This document shows positions 26,741 through 37,038 of a DNA stretch of 52,810 nucleotides, piece after piece. Under the pieces are notes generated by a model, which saw only the letters and a program-made list of their open reading frames with translations, was not told where the DNA came from and did no database searches. Source of the stretch: Anaerosalibacter bizertensis (GTDB taxonomy: Bacteria > Bacillota > Clostridia > Tissierellales > Sporanaerobacteraceae); contig NZ_VULR01000015.1 of NCBI RefSeq assembly GCF_009696605.1, positions 1 to 52,810 of the forward strand, written 5' to 3'. Made by a program: the position numbers and the translations under genes. Position 1 is the stretch's first letter, and every line of letters begins with the position of its first letter.

Positions 26741-29116
26741 TTATAGTCTCCTCTCTTCTATATGCCATATTTCCTTGCCATATTCTAATATGGTTCTGTC
26801 ACTGGAGAATTTTCCAGCATTGGCTATGTTTTTTAAACATTTTCTTGCCCAATCAAGTCTATCCCTATAGGCTCTATCAACCTTCTTGTGAGCTTGTCTA
26901 TATTCATCAAAATCTCTAAATATGAAATAATTGTCTGGTCTATGCCAATGGGCACCTATTAGTAAGGAGTCGTATAGCTCTTTGAACATACCTGTGCCAC
27001 CATCGTCAAAGGTTCCATCTATTAGGGTATCTACTACCCTTTTTAGTCCTGGAGTATTTTCATAGTATTCTACTGGATTGTAGCTTTCTTCAATTTCTTC
27101 TAGCTCTTCTACCCTAGCACCAAAGATGAAGTTGTTCTCTTCTCCTGCTTCTTTCACTATTTCTACATTTGCTCCATCATAGGTTCCCAATGTAGGGGTA
27201 CCGTTTAGCATGAATTTCATATTTCCAGTACCTGAAGCTTCTTTGCCAGCAGTAGATATCTGTTCTGATATATCTGCAGCAGGGAATAGTTTTTCTCCAT
27301 AGGATACATTGTAGTTTTGGACGAATACAACTTTAATCTTGCCATCTATATCTGGATCATTGTTTACCAATTTAGCTATTTCATTTATATATTTTATTAT
27401 TCCCTTAGCCCTAAAATATCCTGGTGCTGCCTTTGCTCCAAATATGAAGGTTCTTGGCAGTATATCCATATCTGGATCTTCTTTAAGCCTGTAGTATAGG
27501 TCTAATATGTGGAAAGCATTTAAAAGTTGCCTTTTATACTCATGGAGCCTCTTTATTTGAATATCGAATATGGAATTTGGCTCTATCCCTATTCCTTCTT
27601 TTTCAAGTATATAGTCTGCCAATTCTTCCTTCTTATCCATCTTTATAGCCAATAGCCTATTTAAAACTTCTTCATCATCTATATATCTTTCTAATTTCTT
27701 CAACATAGATAGATCTGTTATCCATTCTTCTGTGCCAAGTAGTCCTGTTATCATTCCTGTTAACTCCCTATTGCACAATGCTATCCATCTTCTAGGGGTT
27801 ATGCCATTGGTCTTGTTTTGAAATCTTTCTGGATATAGCTTGTTCCAATCCTTCAGCTCTTTATTCTTCAATATATCTGTATGGAGCTGTGCTACTCCAT
27901 TAGTTGTATGGGTACCATGGATTGCCAACCAAGCCATTTTAATTGTATTGTTAGATATTATTCCCATTTCCTGTATTTTCTCAAGGGAATAATCTTTTTC
28001 CTCTAGTTCTAGTACAAATCTTCTATCTATTTCTTCAACTATTTCATATATTCTTGGCAGTACTTTTTTGAATAGTTCTATATCCCATTGTTCCAGTGCT
28101 TCAGCCAATATTGTATGGTTGGTATAGGAAAAAGTATTTTCAACTATATTCCAAGCATCTTCCCATGCCATATTTTCCTCATCTATTAATATTCTCATTA
28201 GCTCAGGTATTGCCACTGCTGGATGGGTGTCGTTAAGCTGTATAGCATGGTAATCTGAAAACTTACTAAAATCCTTTCCAAATCTGCCCTTATATTTGCC
28301 TACTAAATCCTTTAAGGAAGCTGATACGAAGAAGTACTGTTGTTTAAGCCTAAGTAGCTTCCCTTCTTCGTTGGAATCATTAGGATATAGGACTCTGGAT
28401 ATATCTTCTGCCCTGTTCTTCTCTTTCACCGATTCATCATATTTCTGCTCATTGAATAGTTGGAAATTAAAGTCTTCCATAGGCTCTGCACTCCAAAGTC
28501 TTAGGGTATTTATATTTTTAGTATTATATCCTACAATAGGCATATCGTAGGGAACAGCCTTTACCTTTCCATCTCCAAATTCTACTAGGACTGTATCTTC
28601 AGCCCTCCTAATGGACCAAGGGTCCCCATACTTTTGCCAATTGTCCCCACTTTCTACTTGAAATCCATTTTCAAACTTCTGCTTGAATATTCCATATTGG
28701 TATCTAATTCCATAGCCAGTAAGAGGGAGGTTCATAGTTGCAGCTGAGTCCATGAAACAAGCTGCCAGTCTTCCTAGTCCTCCATTTCCTAGACCTGCAT
28801 CTTCTTCTATTTCTTCTATACTATTTATATCTATATTCAACGCTTTTAGGGTATCTTCCACTTCTTCATATATACCTAAGTTCAGTAGATTGTTACCTAA
28901 GGCCCTTCCTATTAGATATTCTGCTGAAAAATAATAGGCTTGTTTACCTTTTGAATATAGCTTTTCCGTTCCATTCCAGTTATCTGCTATTTGCTCCATT
29001 ATTGCCTTAGATACACTATTGTATTTCTCATATTCTTCTGCATTTTCAATGGTTTTCCCATAGTCTACTTTCAATATGGTTTCTACAGTTTCTTTAAACT
29101 TTACCTTATCAAACAA
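26741..29116 (-). CDS. glgP: Glycogen/maltodextrin phosphorylase
   Basis: The product is 791 residues, full length for GT35. Motifs are AYYFSAEYLIGRALGNNLLN, GLGNGGLGRLAACFMDS, QLNDTHPAVAIPELMRIL, and the PLP-lysine region EASGTGNMKFMLNGTPTLG (Lys at about 632). It releases glucose-1-P from the non-reducing ends of glucans. The start is a TTG with GGGAGG 8 nt upstream. It is the last gene of the maltodextrin operon, so maltodextrin phosphorylase (malP) is an equally good name. Confidence 0.95.
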   Translation of the reverse strand: MFDKVKFKETVETILKVDYGKTIENAEEYEKYNSVSKAIMEQIADNWNGTEKLYSKGKQAYYFSAEYLIGRALGNNLLNLGIYEEVEDTLKALNIDINSIEEIEEDAGLGNGGLGRLAACFMDSAATMNLPLTGYGIRYQYGIFKQKFENGFQVESGDNWQKYGDPWSIRRAEDTVLVEFGDGKVKAVPYDMPIVGYNTKNINTLRLWSAEPMEDFNFQLFNEQKYDESVKEKNRAEDISRVLYPNDSNEEGKLLRLKQQYFFVSASLKDLVGKYKGRFGKDFSKFSDYHAIQLNDTHPAVAIPELMRILIDEENMAWEDAWNIVENTFSYTNHTILAEALEQWDIELFKKVLPRIYEIVEEIDRRFVLELEEKDYSLEKIQEMGIISNNTIKMAWLAIHGTHTTNGVAQLHTDILKNKELKDWNKLYPERFQNKTNGITPRRWIALCNRELTGMITGLLGTEEWITDLSMLKKLERYIDDEEVLNRLLAIKMDKKEELADYILEKEGIGIEPNSIFDIQIKRLHEYKRQLLNAFHILDLYYRLKEDPDMDILPRTFIFGAKAAPGYFRAKGIIKYINEIAKLVNNDPDIDGKIKVVFVQNYNVSYGEKLFPAADISEQISTAGKEASGTGNMKFMLNGTPTLGTYDGANVEIVKEAGEENNFIFGARVEELEEIEESYNPVEYYENTPGLKRVVDTLIDGTFDDGGTGMFKELYDSLLIGAHWHRPDNYFIFRDFDEYRQAHKKVDRAYRDRLDWARKCLKNIANAGKFSSDRTILEYGKEIWHIEERRL

Positions 29117-29121
29117 ATCCT

Positions 29122-30600
29122 CTACCTCCCATATAACTTAGTCATATCGTGAATTTTTTCTGCCAATTCATCGGTTAAATATTCAGGTTTCACTCGCCAT
29201 TGCCAATTTCCACCTATTGTTGAAGGTATGTTCATCCTAGCTTCACTTCCTAAGCCTAAGAAATCTTGCATTTGGGCTATTGAAAGATTGGCTACTGAAC
29301 TCCAGGCTCCCCTAATAAATCCCCAATGGTAGCCTTCATCTTCATTTAATTTTAAATATTTAATAGCATGTTCTACGTCTGAAGCTCCAGCGTTTTTCAG
29401 CCATCCACCTACTGTATCGTTATCATGGGTTCCAGTATATACAACACAGTTGCTATCATAGTTATGGGGTAGATAGTCACTTTCCTCCCTTGTGTCGAAG
29501 GCAAATTGGAGTACCTTCATGCCAGGGTAGCCAGTTTCCTCTCTAAGACTTATTACTTCTTCAGTTAAAAATCCTAGATCTTCAGCAATAATATCTACAT
29601 TACCTAGTGTATTGTTAATTGCATGGAATAGTTTCATCCCTGGTCCCTTTTTCCATCTACCATTTATTGCAGTCTCTTCTTCAAAGGGTACTTCCCAATA
29701 GGATTCAAAACCTCTAAAATGGTCTATCCTTGTTACATCAAATAACTCCATATTGTTTTCAATCCTTCTAATCCACCAGTCAAAGCCCCTTTCTTCTAAT
29801 AGCTCCCAATTGTATATAGGGTTTCCCCATAGTTGGCCAGTACTTGAAAAGGCATCTGGAGGACAGCCTCCTACTACAATAGGCTTCTTATCTTTATCTA
29901 ATAAGAATAGTTCACTATTTGCCCAAGTATCTGCACTATCTGGTGCTACATATATAGGTATATCTCCAATTATCTTAATCCCTTTGCTATTGGCATAGGA
30001 TTTAAGTTCTTTCCACTGTTTAGCAAATATATATTGTAGAAATATCCAATAATCTATTTCATCTTCTAGTTTTCCACTATAATATTCTAGAGCAGATTCT
30101 TTCCTCAGCTTAATATCTTCATCCCATTCTTGCCAGGATTTTAAATCAAATTCTTTTTTCACAGCCATATATAGGGCGAAATCTTCAATCCAATCTTTGT
30201 TTTCTTCTCGGAATGTTTTTATTTCTTCTATATATTTTTCCTTCCCTCTTTCATAGGCAGTCCTTAAAACAGGCATCTTATGTTGGAAAATCTTTTTATA
30301 GTCAACCTTTTCATCATTATTACCAAAATCTAGTCCTTGATAATCAGTTTTTTCAAGGAGTCCTTCCTCCCTTAATAGTTCTAAGTCTATGAAATAAGGG
30401 TTTCCAGCGAAGGATGAAAAGGATTGGTAAGGAGAATCTCCATATCCAGTTAGGCCTAGGGGCAATACTTGCCAGTAGCCTTGTCCTGCTTTTTCTAAAA
30501 AATCTACAAATCTATAAGCATCCTTGCCAAAGGTGCCAATACCATAGGGACTTGGCAAGGATGTAATATGCATTAGTATTCCGCTACTTCTTCCAGTCAT
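29122..30600 (-). CDS. malQ: 4-alpha-glucanotransferase (amylomaltase, GH77)
   Basis: The product is 492 residues, the short GH77 type. N-terminus SSGILMHITSLPSPYGIG and then GQGYWQVLPLGLTGYGDSPY are typical. The catalytic nucleophile Asp is in VTRIDHFRGFESYW (about 288), the acid/base Glu in IIAEDLGFLT (about 337), and the third Asp in YTGTHDNDTVGGW (about 390). It disproportionates maltooligosaccharides, supplying longer chains for the phosphorylase encoded 5 nt downstream. The RBS is AAAGGAGAAGG. Confidence 0.95.
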   Translation of the reverse strand: MTGRSSGILMHITSLPSPYGIGTFGKDAYRFVDFLEKAGQGYWQVLPLGLTGYGDSPYQSFSSFAGNPYFIDLELLREEGLLEKTDYQGLDFGNNDEKVDYKKIFQHKMPVLRTAYERGKEKYIEEIKTFREENKDWIEDFALYMAVKKEFDLKSWQEWDEDIKLRKESALEYYSGKLEDEIDYWIFLQYIFAKQWKELKSYANSKGIKIIGDIPIYVAPDSADTWANSELFLLDKDKKPIVVGGCPPDAFSSTGQLWGNPIYNWELLEERGFDWWIRRIENNMELFDVTRIDHFRGFESYWEVPFEEETAINGRWKKGPGMKLFHAINNTLGNVDIIAEDLGFLTEEVISLREETGYPGMKVLQFAFDTREESDYLPHNYDSNCVVYTGTHDNDTVGGWLKNAGASDVEHAIKYLKLNEDEGYHWGFIRGAWSSVANLSIAQMQDFLGLGSEARMNIPSTIGGNWQWRVKPEYLTDELAEKIHDMTKLYGR

Positions 30601-30615
30601 ATTCCTTCTCCTTTA

Positions 30616-32766
30616 TTAAATATTGATAGTTTTCTTAGTTACTTTCCCTTCTCTATCTACTATTTCTAGTTTCAATCTCTTAATATCCTTATTGCCATGG
30701 TTTTCTACATTTATCTGGTAGTCATCTTCCCTCTTTTCAATTTCAATAATGATTTTTGAATATATTCCATCCCTATAGTCTAAGGATCTTCCGTCATCAT
30801 CATAATAGGTATAGCTAGCCTTGTCTTCTGCAAAGGCTATGACTACTAGCTCTTCATTATCTATATCATCAACAGTATTGGCATGTTTTCCTAGTACCAA
30901 TACTTTATTTTTCCTAATAAATATAGGTATTTCATCTATATCAATATCTAAATACCTATGGCCCTTTTCTACAATTTCATACTTTCTTTCACTATAGTCC
31001 TTGGCTTTCCATAGGAGCATATCCTCTGGCAGCCATATATATCTTCCTCTACTGTTTTCTTCATATATAGGGCTAATCATCAGTGAATCTCCAACTAGAA
31101 GTTGGTCTTCTACCCTTCTTGAATATTCATCATTGTATTCAAAGGATATTGGTGCAAAGTAGATATCCTTATTTATAATTGCCTTCATATATTCAGAATA
31201 AATATAAGGTATAAGTCCATATCTAAGTTTTATAGCCTCTTTCATAATAGAATTACTTTCTTCATCAAAGGCAAAGGGTTCTTGATGTCTTGTACCTTTG
31301 GCAGAGTGATTCCTAAATAATGGTGTAAATATACTAAACTGGGTCCACCTTACAGCAAGCTCCCCGTTGGCATCATCACTAAATCCTCCTGTATCTGCTC
31401 CAGAGTATAGGAATCCACACATATTTAATGAAGGCATCATCTTTACATTCAATAGAATATGTTCCCACCAGGAGTGGTTGTCCCCAGTCCATATTCCTGA
31501 ATGTCTATGCATTCCTATATAGGAAGATCTGGAGATTAGTAAAAATCTCTTATTAGGGGCTATATTCTTAAAACCTTCATCAGCAGACCTAGTCATATTG
31601 TAGCCATATAGATTGTGAACATCATAGTGGTTCACTAGTTTGCCCTCTATATTGTGATAGAAGGATTTATAGTCTTCTATATTATTTGATATATCCCTAA
31701 ACTCATCTTTAAGACCAAAGAAACTATCTATATTTAAGTTCTTGCCTTCAGCTTTTTTAGCTTCTTCTATAGCCTGCTCTATTCCCCTATTTGTATAGAA
31801 AATAGCTGGCTCATTCATATCATTCCAAAATCCTTCTATGCCACAGTCAATTAATTTTCCATATTTCTTCCCAAACCATAGTCTAGATTCCCTATTTAAA
31901 AAATCTGGAAAATGTACCCTACCTGGCCATACTGCTGCTACAAAGGGCTCCCCTTCACTATTTACACAGAAATATCCCTTTTCTACCCCTTCTTCATATA
32001 TCTCATAGCCATCTTCTATTTTCACCCCTGCATCTATTATAGGAATCAGCCTAAATCCTTTGTCCTTCATCTTCTCTACAAATTCTTTAAAGTTTGGAAA
32101 TCTTTCTTCACTTACTGTAAAGTTTTTATAGTCTTCCATATAGTCTATATCTAAGTAGATGGCATCGCAGGGGATATTGTTTTCAATAAATTTGTCTGCT
32201 ATTTCTTCTACCTTTTCTGCATCTGGATAGCTCCACCTAGACTGTTGATATCCAAAGGCCCATTTTGGTGGTACATAGCCTTCTCCAATAATATTTAAAA
32301 AGCTACTAACTATTTCTCTAGGGCTATTTCCCTCTATTATATATAGGTCGAAATTTTTATCTTCAATGGTTATTTCTAAATAATCCTTGTGATTAAATCC
32401 TATGTCGAATACTACCTTCCCTGGATGGTCTATAAATACTCCAAAGTTCTCCATCCCATCTATTATTATAAAATTATGGGCTCCATATAGTGACCTTTTC
32501 CCTGGAGTATGGTTTGGATCATCGGAACAGAAGGATATATACTTTCCTCCCCTTTTATTGATGCCTCTTTGATTTTCTCCTAGACCAAATACTATATCTT
32601 TAGGAGCCATTTTATAAAGGAGTTTTAATTCTTCCTTTTCTTCTATTTGAAAATAATCTATACTATCTTTTTCTATTCCTTCCCCAGCTTTCACTACTGC
32701 ATCTGTAGGAAAGGGGGTTCCAAATCTATATTTTAAAATATTGTCTCCTATCTTATAAACCTTCAC
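30616..32766 (-). CDS. Alpha-glucosidase, glycoside hydrolase family 31
   Basis: The product is 716 residues. A beta-sandwich N-domain (about 1-145) precedes the (beta/alpha)8 barrel. The nucleophile Asp is in GFWNDMNEPAIFY (about residue 313), and the acid/base region SGIWTGDNHSWWEH (about 425) and FRNHSAKGTRHQEPF follow. The C-terminus is a beta-sandwich. There is no signal peptide, so it acts on imported maltose or isomaltose-type sugars in the cytoplasm. The start is GTG after GAGGG. It is co-transcribed with the ABC importer and malQ. Linkage preference (alpha-1,4 or alpha-1,6) cannot be told. Confidence 0.93.
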   Translation of the reverse strand: MKVYKIGDNILKYRFGTPFPTDAVVKAGEGIEKDSIDYFQIEEKEELKLLYKMAPKDIVFGLGENQRGINKRGGKYISFCSDDPNHTPGKRSLYGAHNFIIIDGMENFGVFIDHPGKVVFDIGFNHKDYLEITIEDKNFDLYIIEGNSPREIVSSFLNIIGEGYVPPKWAFGYQQSRWSYPDAEKVEEIADKFIENNIPCDAIYLDIDYMEDYKNFTVSEERFPNFKEFVEKMKDKGFRLIPIIDAGVKIEDGYEIYEEGVEKGYFCVNSEGEPFVAAVWPGRVHFPDFLNRESRLWFGKKYGKLIDCGIEGFWNDMNEPAIFYTNRGIEQAIEEAKKAEGKNLNIDSFFGLKDEFRDISNNIEDYKSFYHNIEGKLVNHYDVHNLYGYNMTRSADEGFKNIAPNKRFLLISRSSYIGMHRHSGIWTGDNHSWWEHILLNVKMMPSLNMCGFLYSGADTGGFSDDANGELAVRWTQFSIFTPLFRNHSAKGTRHQEPFAFDEESNSIMKEAIKLRYGLIPYIYSEYMKAIINKDIYFAPISFEYNDEYSRRVEDQLLVGDSLMISPIYEENSRGRYIWLPEDMLLWKAKDYSERKYEIVEKGHRYLDIDIDEIPIFIRKNKVLVLGKHANTVDDIDNEELVVIAFAEDKASYTYYDDDGRSLDYRDGIYSKIIIEIEKREDDYQINVENHGNKDIKRLKLEIVDREGKVTKKTINI

Positions 32767-32785
32767 AGTACATATCCCTCCAAAA

Positions 32786-33613
32786 CTATTTTATTGAGCC
32801 TTTTGTAACCCCTTTTATAATATGTTTTTGTGCCAGTATATAGAATATGATTATAGGTATCATGCCGATTACAAGGCCTGCCAATGCTAGATGCCATTGT
32901 TTGGAATGCTGTCCAAAGAAGTAGAACATCTTTAGTGGTATTGTATGGGATTCTGGTCTATTGATTACTAACTGTGGTAGCAAGAAATCATTCCATATCC
33001 ACATAGCATTTAATATGCTAACTGTCACCGTTATTGGCTTAAGCATTGGGAATATAATGTACCAAAATATTTGAAACTTGTTACAGCCATCTATAGTTGC
33101 AGCTTCTTCTAATTCTACAGGTATACTCTTTATAAAGCCATGGTAGAGCATTATAGATAGACTGGCTCCAAAGCCAATATACATGAAGATCAATCCACCC
33201 CTATTTAAAAATCCTATTCTCCCCATTAAATTTATAAGGGGTAGCATTACAGATTGGAATGGTATGAGCATAGCTGCAGCAAATAAAAAGTATAGGAAGC
33301 TACTTAGTTTTGATTTAGTCCTAACTAGCATCCAAGCTGCCATAGATGAAAATATGACAATTAAAACTGTACTAACTACCGTTATTAAAAGTGAATTAAA
33401 GAATGAACGGACAAAATCCAATTCTTTAAAAGCATTTACATAGTTTTCTAAAGTGAAGAACTGGCCAAAAGGAAGTCCTGTTACATTTAGGAATATCCCT
33501 TTTTGGGTTTTAAATGAGTTGGTCAACACTATATAAAAAGGCAATAGGAAAATAATAGCCAAGAATATAGTGAGTATCAAAGTTCCCTTCTTACTTTTCT
33601 TTTCCCCTTCCAT
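32786..33613 (-). CDS. Sugar ABC transporter permease (MalG-like)
   Basis: The product is 275 residues with six hydrophobic helices. The cytoplasmic EAA loop is EEAATIDGCNKFQIFWYIIF followed by PMLKP (about 185-208), and PFQSVMLPLINLM is typical of MalG. It forms the channel with the upstream permease. Its ATG shares one base with the stop of that gene (TAATG), so the two are translationally coupled. Confidence 0.93.
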   Translation of the reverse strand: MEGEKKSKKGTLILTIFLAIIFLLPFYIVLTNSFKTQKGIFLNVTGLPFGQFFTLENYVNAFKELDFVRSFFNSLLITVVSTVLIVIFSSMAAWMLVRTKSKLSSFLYFLFAAAMLIPFQSVMLPLINLMGRIGFLNRGGLIFMYIGFGASLSIMLYHGFIKSIPVELEEAATIDGCNKFQIFWYIIFPMLKPITVTVSILNAMWIWNDFLLPQLVINRPESHTIPLKMFYFFGQHSKQWHLALAGLVIGMIPIIIFYILAQKHIIKGVTKGSIK

Positions 33614-34479
33614 TACATTTCCACCTCTCTTCTCTTGCTATAATAAATCTGTGTCAATGTAATAACTGCTACAGTGATTAAGAATATAACTGCCTTTGCC
33701 TGGGCTAGTCCTAGTTTATTAAATTTAAAAGCTGTATTGTATATATTCATAGCCAACATCTGGGTGGAATTGTGAGGACCACCTGCTGTTAATGATAGGT
33801 TTTGATCATATAGTTTAAAGGAATTTGATAGTGTTAAAAATAGTCCTACTGTGAAAGCTGGTGCTACTAGTGGCATTATTATATATCTAAGCCTTTGCCA
33901 AGCATTGGCTCCATCTATCTTGGCTGCTTCAAGGGATGATTCTGGTATATTTTCTATTGCCGCTATATAGATAACCATCATATAACCTGACATCTGCCAA
34001 GACATAAGTATTACCAGTCCCCAAAATCCTGTTGTTGGATCGGCTAGCCACCCTCTTAGAAAGCTCCAATTTAATAGTTTTCCTAGTGAGTCAAAGCCTT
34101 TTGTAAATATAAACTGCCAAACAAATCCTAGTATAAGTCCACCTATCATATTGGGCATGAAGAATATACTTCTAAAGAAATTAGTCAATTTAAAATCCTT
34201 AGTCATTAAAAGTGCTAGACCAAAGCCTATTACATTTATGGTTATTAAAGACACTAAGGCAAATTTTGCTGTAAATAGGAAGGCATTTAAAAAGTCCTTA
34301 TCTTCAGTAAATATTTTTGTATAGTTTTTAAGACCTACCCAGTTTGCATCATTGCCTATTCCGTTCCAATCTGTAAAGGAATAATATATTCCTGTAATCA
34401 TGGGGACAATAACCACAATAATAAATGCTAATAGTACTGGACCTACAAAAATCCAAAACCAACCTTTGGAATTTTTCAT
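33613..34479 (-). CDS. Sugar ABC transporter permease (MalF-like)
   Basis: The product is 288 residues with six predicted helices and the EAA loop SSLEAAKIDGANAWQRLRYI with the IMPL end (about 183-206). The TAGGPHNSTQMLAMNIY segment near the C-terminus is also typical. It is the short MalF form without the large periplasmic loop, as is normal in Gram-positives. The RBS is AAAGGGGAT. Confidence 0.93.
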   Translation of the reverse strand: MKNSKGWFWIFVGPVLLAFIIVVIVPMITGIYYSFTDWNGIGNDANWVGLKNYTKIFTEDKDFLNAFLFTAKFALVSLITINVIGFGLALLMTKDFKLTNFFRSIFFMPNMIGGLILGFVWQFIFTKGFDSLGKLLNWSFLRGWLADPTTGFWGLVILMSWQMSGYMMVIYIAAIENIPESSLEAAKIDGANAWQRLRYIIMPLVAPAFTVGLFLTLSNSFKLYDQNLSLTAGGPHNSTQMLAMNIYNTAFKFNKLGLAQAKAVIFLITVAVITLTQIYYSKRREVEM

Positions 34480-34544
34480 ATTGATCCCCTTTCCATATAT
34501 TATTTAGGGATATACATCAAATGTATATCCCTTAAGTTTTATTC

Positions 34545-35903
34545 TTATCTCATTTCTTTCCATTGAGCTTGTGATTCAGATATTACTTGTTCCCAAGTAA
34601 ATTCTCCTGATAAGTATTTTTGTATATTATTTCCTAATCCTTCCATGCCCCATGCTGTTGGATAACCCATGAATACCCAAGGAGTTGTCTTTCCTGCTTC
34701 TGCATATCTTGAAACTGCTCTTCCTAGGGAGTCTTCTACTTCTAAATCTTCATATCCAGTTAGTGGAGGTATGAAATGGAATTCATTTACTACATAGTCT
34801 TTTCCTTTTTCAGATGTATATAACCAGTTTAAGAAATCTTTAGCTGCATCTTTTACTGCGTCATCACTATCTTTATTTACTACCCAGTGCATTGGAACTC
34901 CAACTGGTATAGAGTCTTCTTTTCCACCTTCTAAAGGTATAGGTAGTATATCTAGTTTTTCTGCTACTTCTTCGTCTACACCTTCAACTAAGCCATATAC
35001 CCAGTTTCCTTGTTGTATAATAGCTACACGTTCTATTGCTATTCCTTCTTCTGCTTGTGTTGTATAGTCTACAGCATTTAATTTTTGTTTGTCATCTCTA
35101 TGCATTGAATAGTCTGCTTGTAAATCTATTATTTTCTTTAATGAATCTCCATATTTAAACTCTACTTCTTCTGCATTGAAAGCTTCTATGGAGCTGTCAA
35201 ATTCTTGTCCTAGAGCTACATTTGATGTATGTAGTCCAGTGATCCAAGTTTCTTTTGCTGGAAATTCAAATACAGATTCAAGTAGTGGAAAATCTTCTTC
35301 TAATTCTCCATCTTTAATTTTCTTGTCTAAAGTTTTAACCGCTTCTTCTAAGCTTTTGAAATCTACTATTTTTTCTGCATCGATACCTGCAGCTTTAAAT
35401 ATTTCTGTATTGTAAACAAATCCATAGCCTTCAAGGTTGAAAGGCAATGCATATACCTTGTCATCTACAGTAGCTCCTGATAGTACTCCTTCTAGTGCTT
35501 TATCTACCCAAGGTTGATCAGATAGATCTTCTAGCTTGTCCATCCAGTCTTTAATATCTTGTGGACCACCAACATTGAATATATCTGGTTCACTTCCTGA
35601 TTGGAATGCAGCCTTTAGTGCAGCACCATAGTCGTCTCCACCGCCAACTGTTTGAATATTTATTTTTACATTTGGATTTTCTTCTTCATAAGCTTTTGCT
35701 GCTTCTTCCAATTCTTTAGCTATTTCAACTTTAAATTGGAATATATCTATTTCTGCTTTTTCTCCTGACTTTTCAGTTGCAGCCTTTTCATTTCCACTAT
35801 TAGCTTCTTCATCTTTTACATCATTTGAGCAACCTGTTACAACTAATGATAGAGCAAGTACCATGACAATTGCTAATGTCAAGACTTTTTTTGACTTAAA
35901 CAT
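34545..35903 (-). CDS. Sugar-binding lipoprotein of the maltodextrin ABC transporter
   Basis: The product is 452 residues. The signal peptide (1-24) is KKVLTLAIVMVLALSLVVTG followed by the lipobox Cys (LVVTGC), so it is anchored outside the membrane. The mature part is a family 1 extracellular solute-binding protein (GGGDDYGAALKAAFQSGSEP, DIFNVGG, AIIQQGNWVYGLV). It delivers maltooligosaccharides to the two permeases. Its ATG overlaps the end of the ATPase gene by 8 nt. Substrate is inferred from malQ, the phosphorylase and the GH31 gene in the same operon. Confidence 0.92.
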   Translation of the reverse strand: MFKSKKVLTLAIVMVLALSLVVTGCSNDVKDEEANSGNEKAATEKSGEKAEIDIFQFKVEIAKELEEAAKAYEEENPNVKINIQTVGGGDDYGAALKAAFQSGSEPDIFNVGGPQDIKDWMDKLEDLSDQPWVDKALEGVLSGATVDDKVYALPFNLEGYGFVYNTEIFKAAGIDAEKIVDFKSLEEAVKTLDKKIKDGELEEDFPLLESVFEFPAKETWITGLHTSNVALGQEFDSSIEAFNAEEVEFKYGDSLKKIIDLQADYSMHRDDKQKLNAVDYTTQAEEGIAIERVAIIQQGNWVYGLVEGVDEEVAEKLDILPIPLEGGKEDSIPVGVPMHWVVNKDSDDAVKDAAKDFLNWLYTSEKGKDYVVNEFHFIPPLTGYEDLEVEDSLGRAVSRYAEAGKTTPWVFMGYPTAWGMEGLGNNIQKYLSGEFTWEQVISESQAQWKEMR

Positions 35904-37026
35904 TGAACTCCCCCTTAATTTTAAGCCCTAGGCTTATATTTTTTTCACTGTCATAATCAAATATATGACATTTGTCCATATTAATAGAAAAGAAACATTC
36001 ACTACCATTCTTTAAATCTTTGGCACCTAGGAAATCCACTTTGGATATGAGCTCTTCATTCCCTATTTGAGAATATACAAAGGCTTCATTTCCCATAAAT
36101 TCAATTACTTTTACTTTACCTTTCATTGTATTTTCTCCATCTGAATTCCCTATAGTTATATCTTCTGGTCTAATGCCAAACCATACTTTCTTGCCAATAT
36201 GGTCTTTTAAATTTTTAGCCTTATCTAATGGTAGTTTCAGCTTCACCTCCTTGATTTTAATTTGTATATTATTATTTGTTTCAATTACTTCCCCTTCCAT
36301 AAAATTCATAGGTGGTGAGCCAATAAAACCTGCTACAAATTTATTTGCTGGATATTGATATACATTTAGTGGAGTATCTACTTGCATTATCTTTCCTAGG
36401 TTCATAACACATATCCTATCTCCCATAGTCATAGCTTCTACTTGGTCATGGGTTACATAGATCATAGTAGATTTGAGTCTTTGATGAAGCTGGGATAGTT
36501 GAACCCTCATATGAACCCTTAGTTTTGCATCTAAGTTGGATAGTGGCTCATCAAATAGGAATACTTTTGGATCCCTCACTATGGCCCTACCTACAGCCAC
36601 CCTTTGTCTCTGTCCTCCTGACAATTCTTTAGGTTTTCTATCTAATAAATCTTCTATATCCAATATCTTAGCTGCTTCTCTTACCTTTTCATCAATAATA
36701 TTTTTAGATTTTTTCTTCATCTTTAGGGAAAACCCCATATTTTCATATACTGTCATATGAGGATATAGGGCATAGTTTTGGAATACCATAGCTATACCCC
36801 TATCCTTAGGTGGGATATCGTTTACCACCTTGTCATCTATACTAATAGTACCTCCACTTATCTCTTCTAATCCTGCTACCATCCTTAGGGTAGTAGACTT
36901 TGCACAGCCTGAAGGTCCTACTAAAACCATGAATTCACCATCTTTAATTTCTAAATCAATTCCATGAACAGCTTTAAAGCCATTGGGATAAACTTTTTCA
37001 ACACCTTTCAATACTACCTTCGACAT
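35896..37026 (-). CDS. Sugar ABC transporter ATP-binding protein (MsmX/UgpC/MalK type)
   Basis: The product is 376 residues: an ATPase domain (1 to about 235) and a C-terminal TOBE/regulatory domain. Visible are LSGGQRQRVAVGRAI (signature), VFLFDEPLSNLDAKLR (Walker B) and MIYVTHDQVEAMTMGD (H-loop). Walker A reads GPSGCAKSTT, with Ala in place of the usual Gly before the Lys. It energises the two permeases encoded downstream; MsmX-type ATPases often serve several importers. The RBS is GGGGGA, and the gene follows the LacI-type regulator by 12 nt. Confidence 0.93.
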   Translation of the reverse strand: MSKVVLKGVEKVYPNGFKAVHGIDLEIKDGEFMVLVGPSGCAKSTTLRMVAGLEEISGGTISIDDKVVNDIPPKDRGIAMVFQNYALYPHMTVYENMGFSLKMKKKSKNIIDEKVREAAKILDIEDLLDRKPKELSGGQRQRVAVGRAIVRDPKVFLFDEPLSNLDAKLRVHMRVQLSQLHQRLKSTMIYVTHDQVEAMTMGDRICVMNLGKIMQVDTPLNVYQYPANKFVAGFIGSPPMNFMEGEVIETNNNIQIKIKEVKLKLPLDKAKNLKDHIGKKVWFGIRPEDITIGNSDGENTMKGKVKVIEFMGNEAFVYSQIGNEELISKVDFLGAKDLKNGSECFFSINMDKCHIFDYDSEKNISLGLKIKGEFNV

Positions 37027-37038
37027 AAAATAGTCCCC

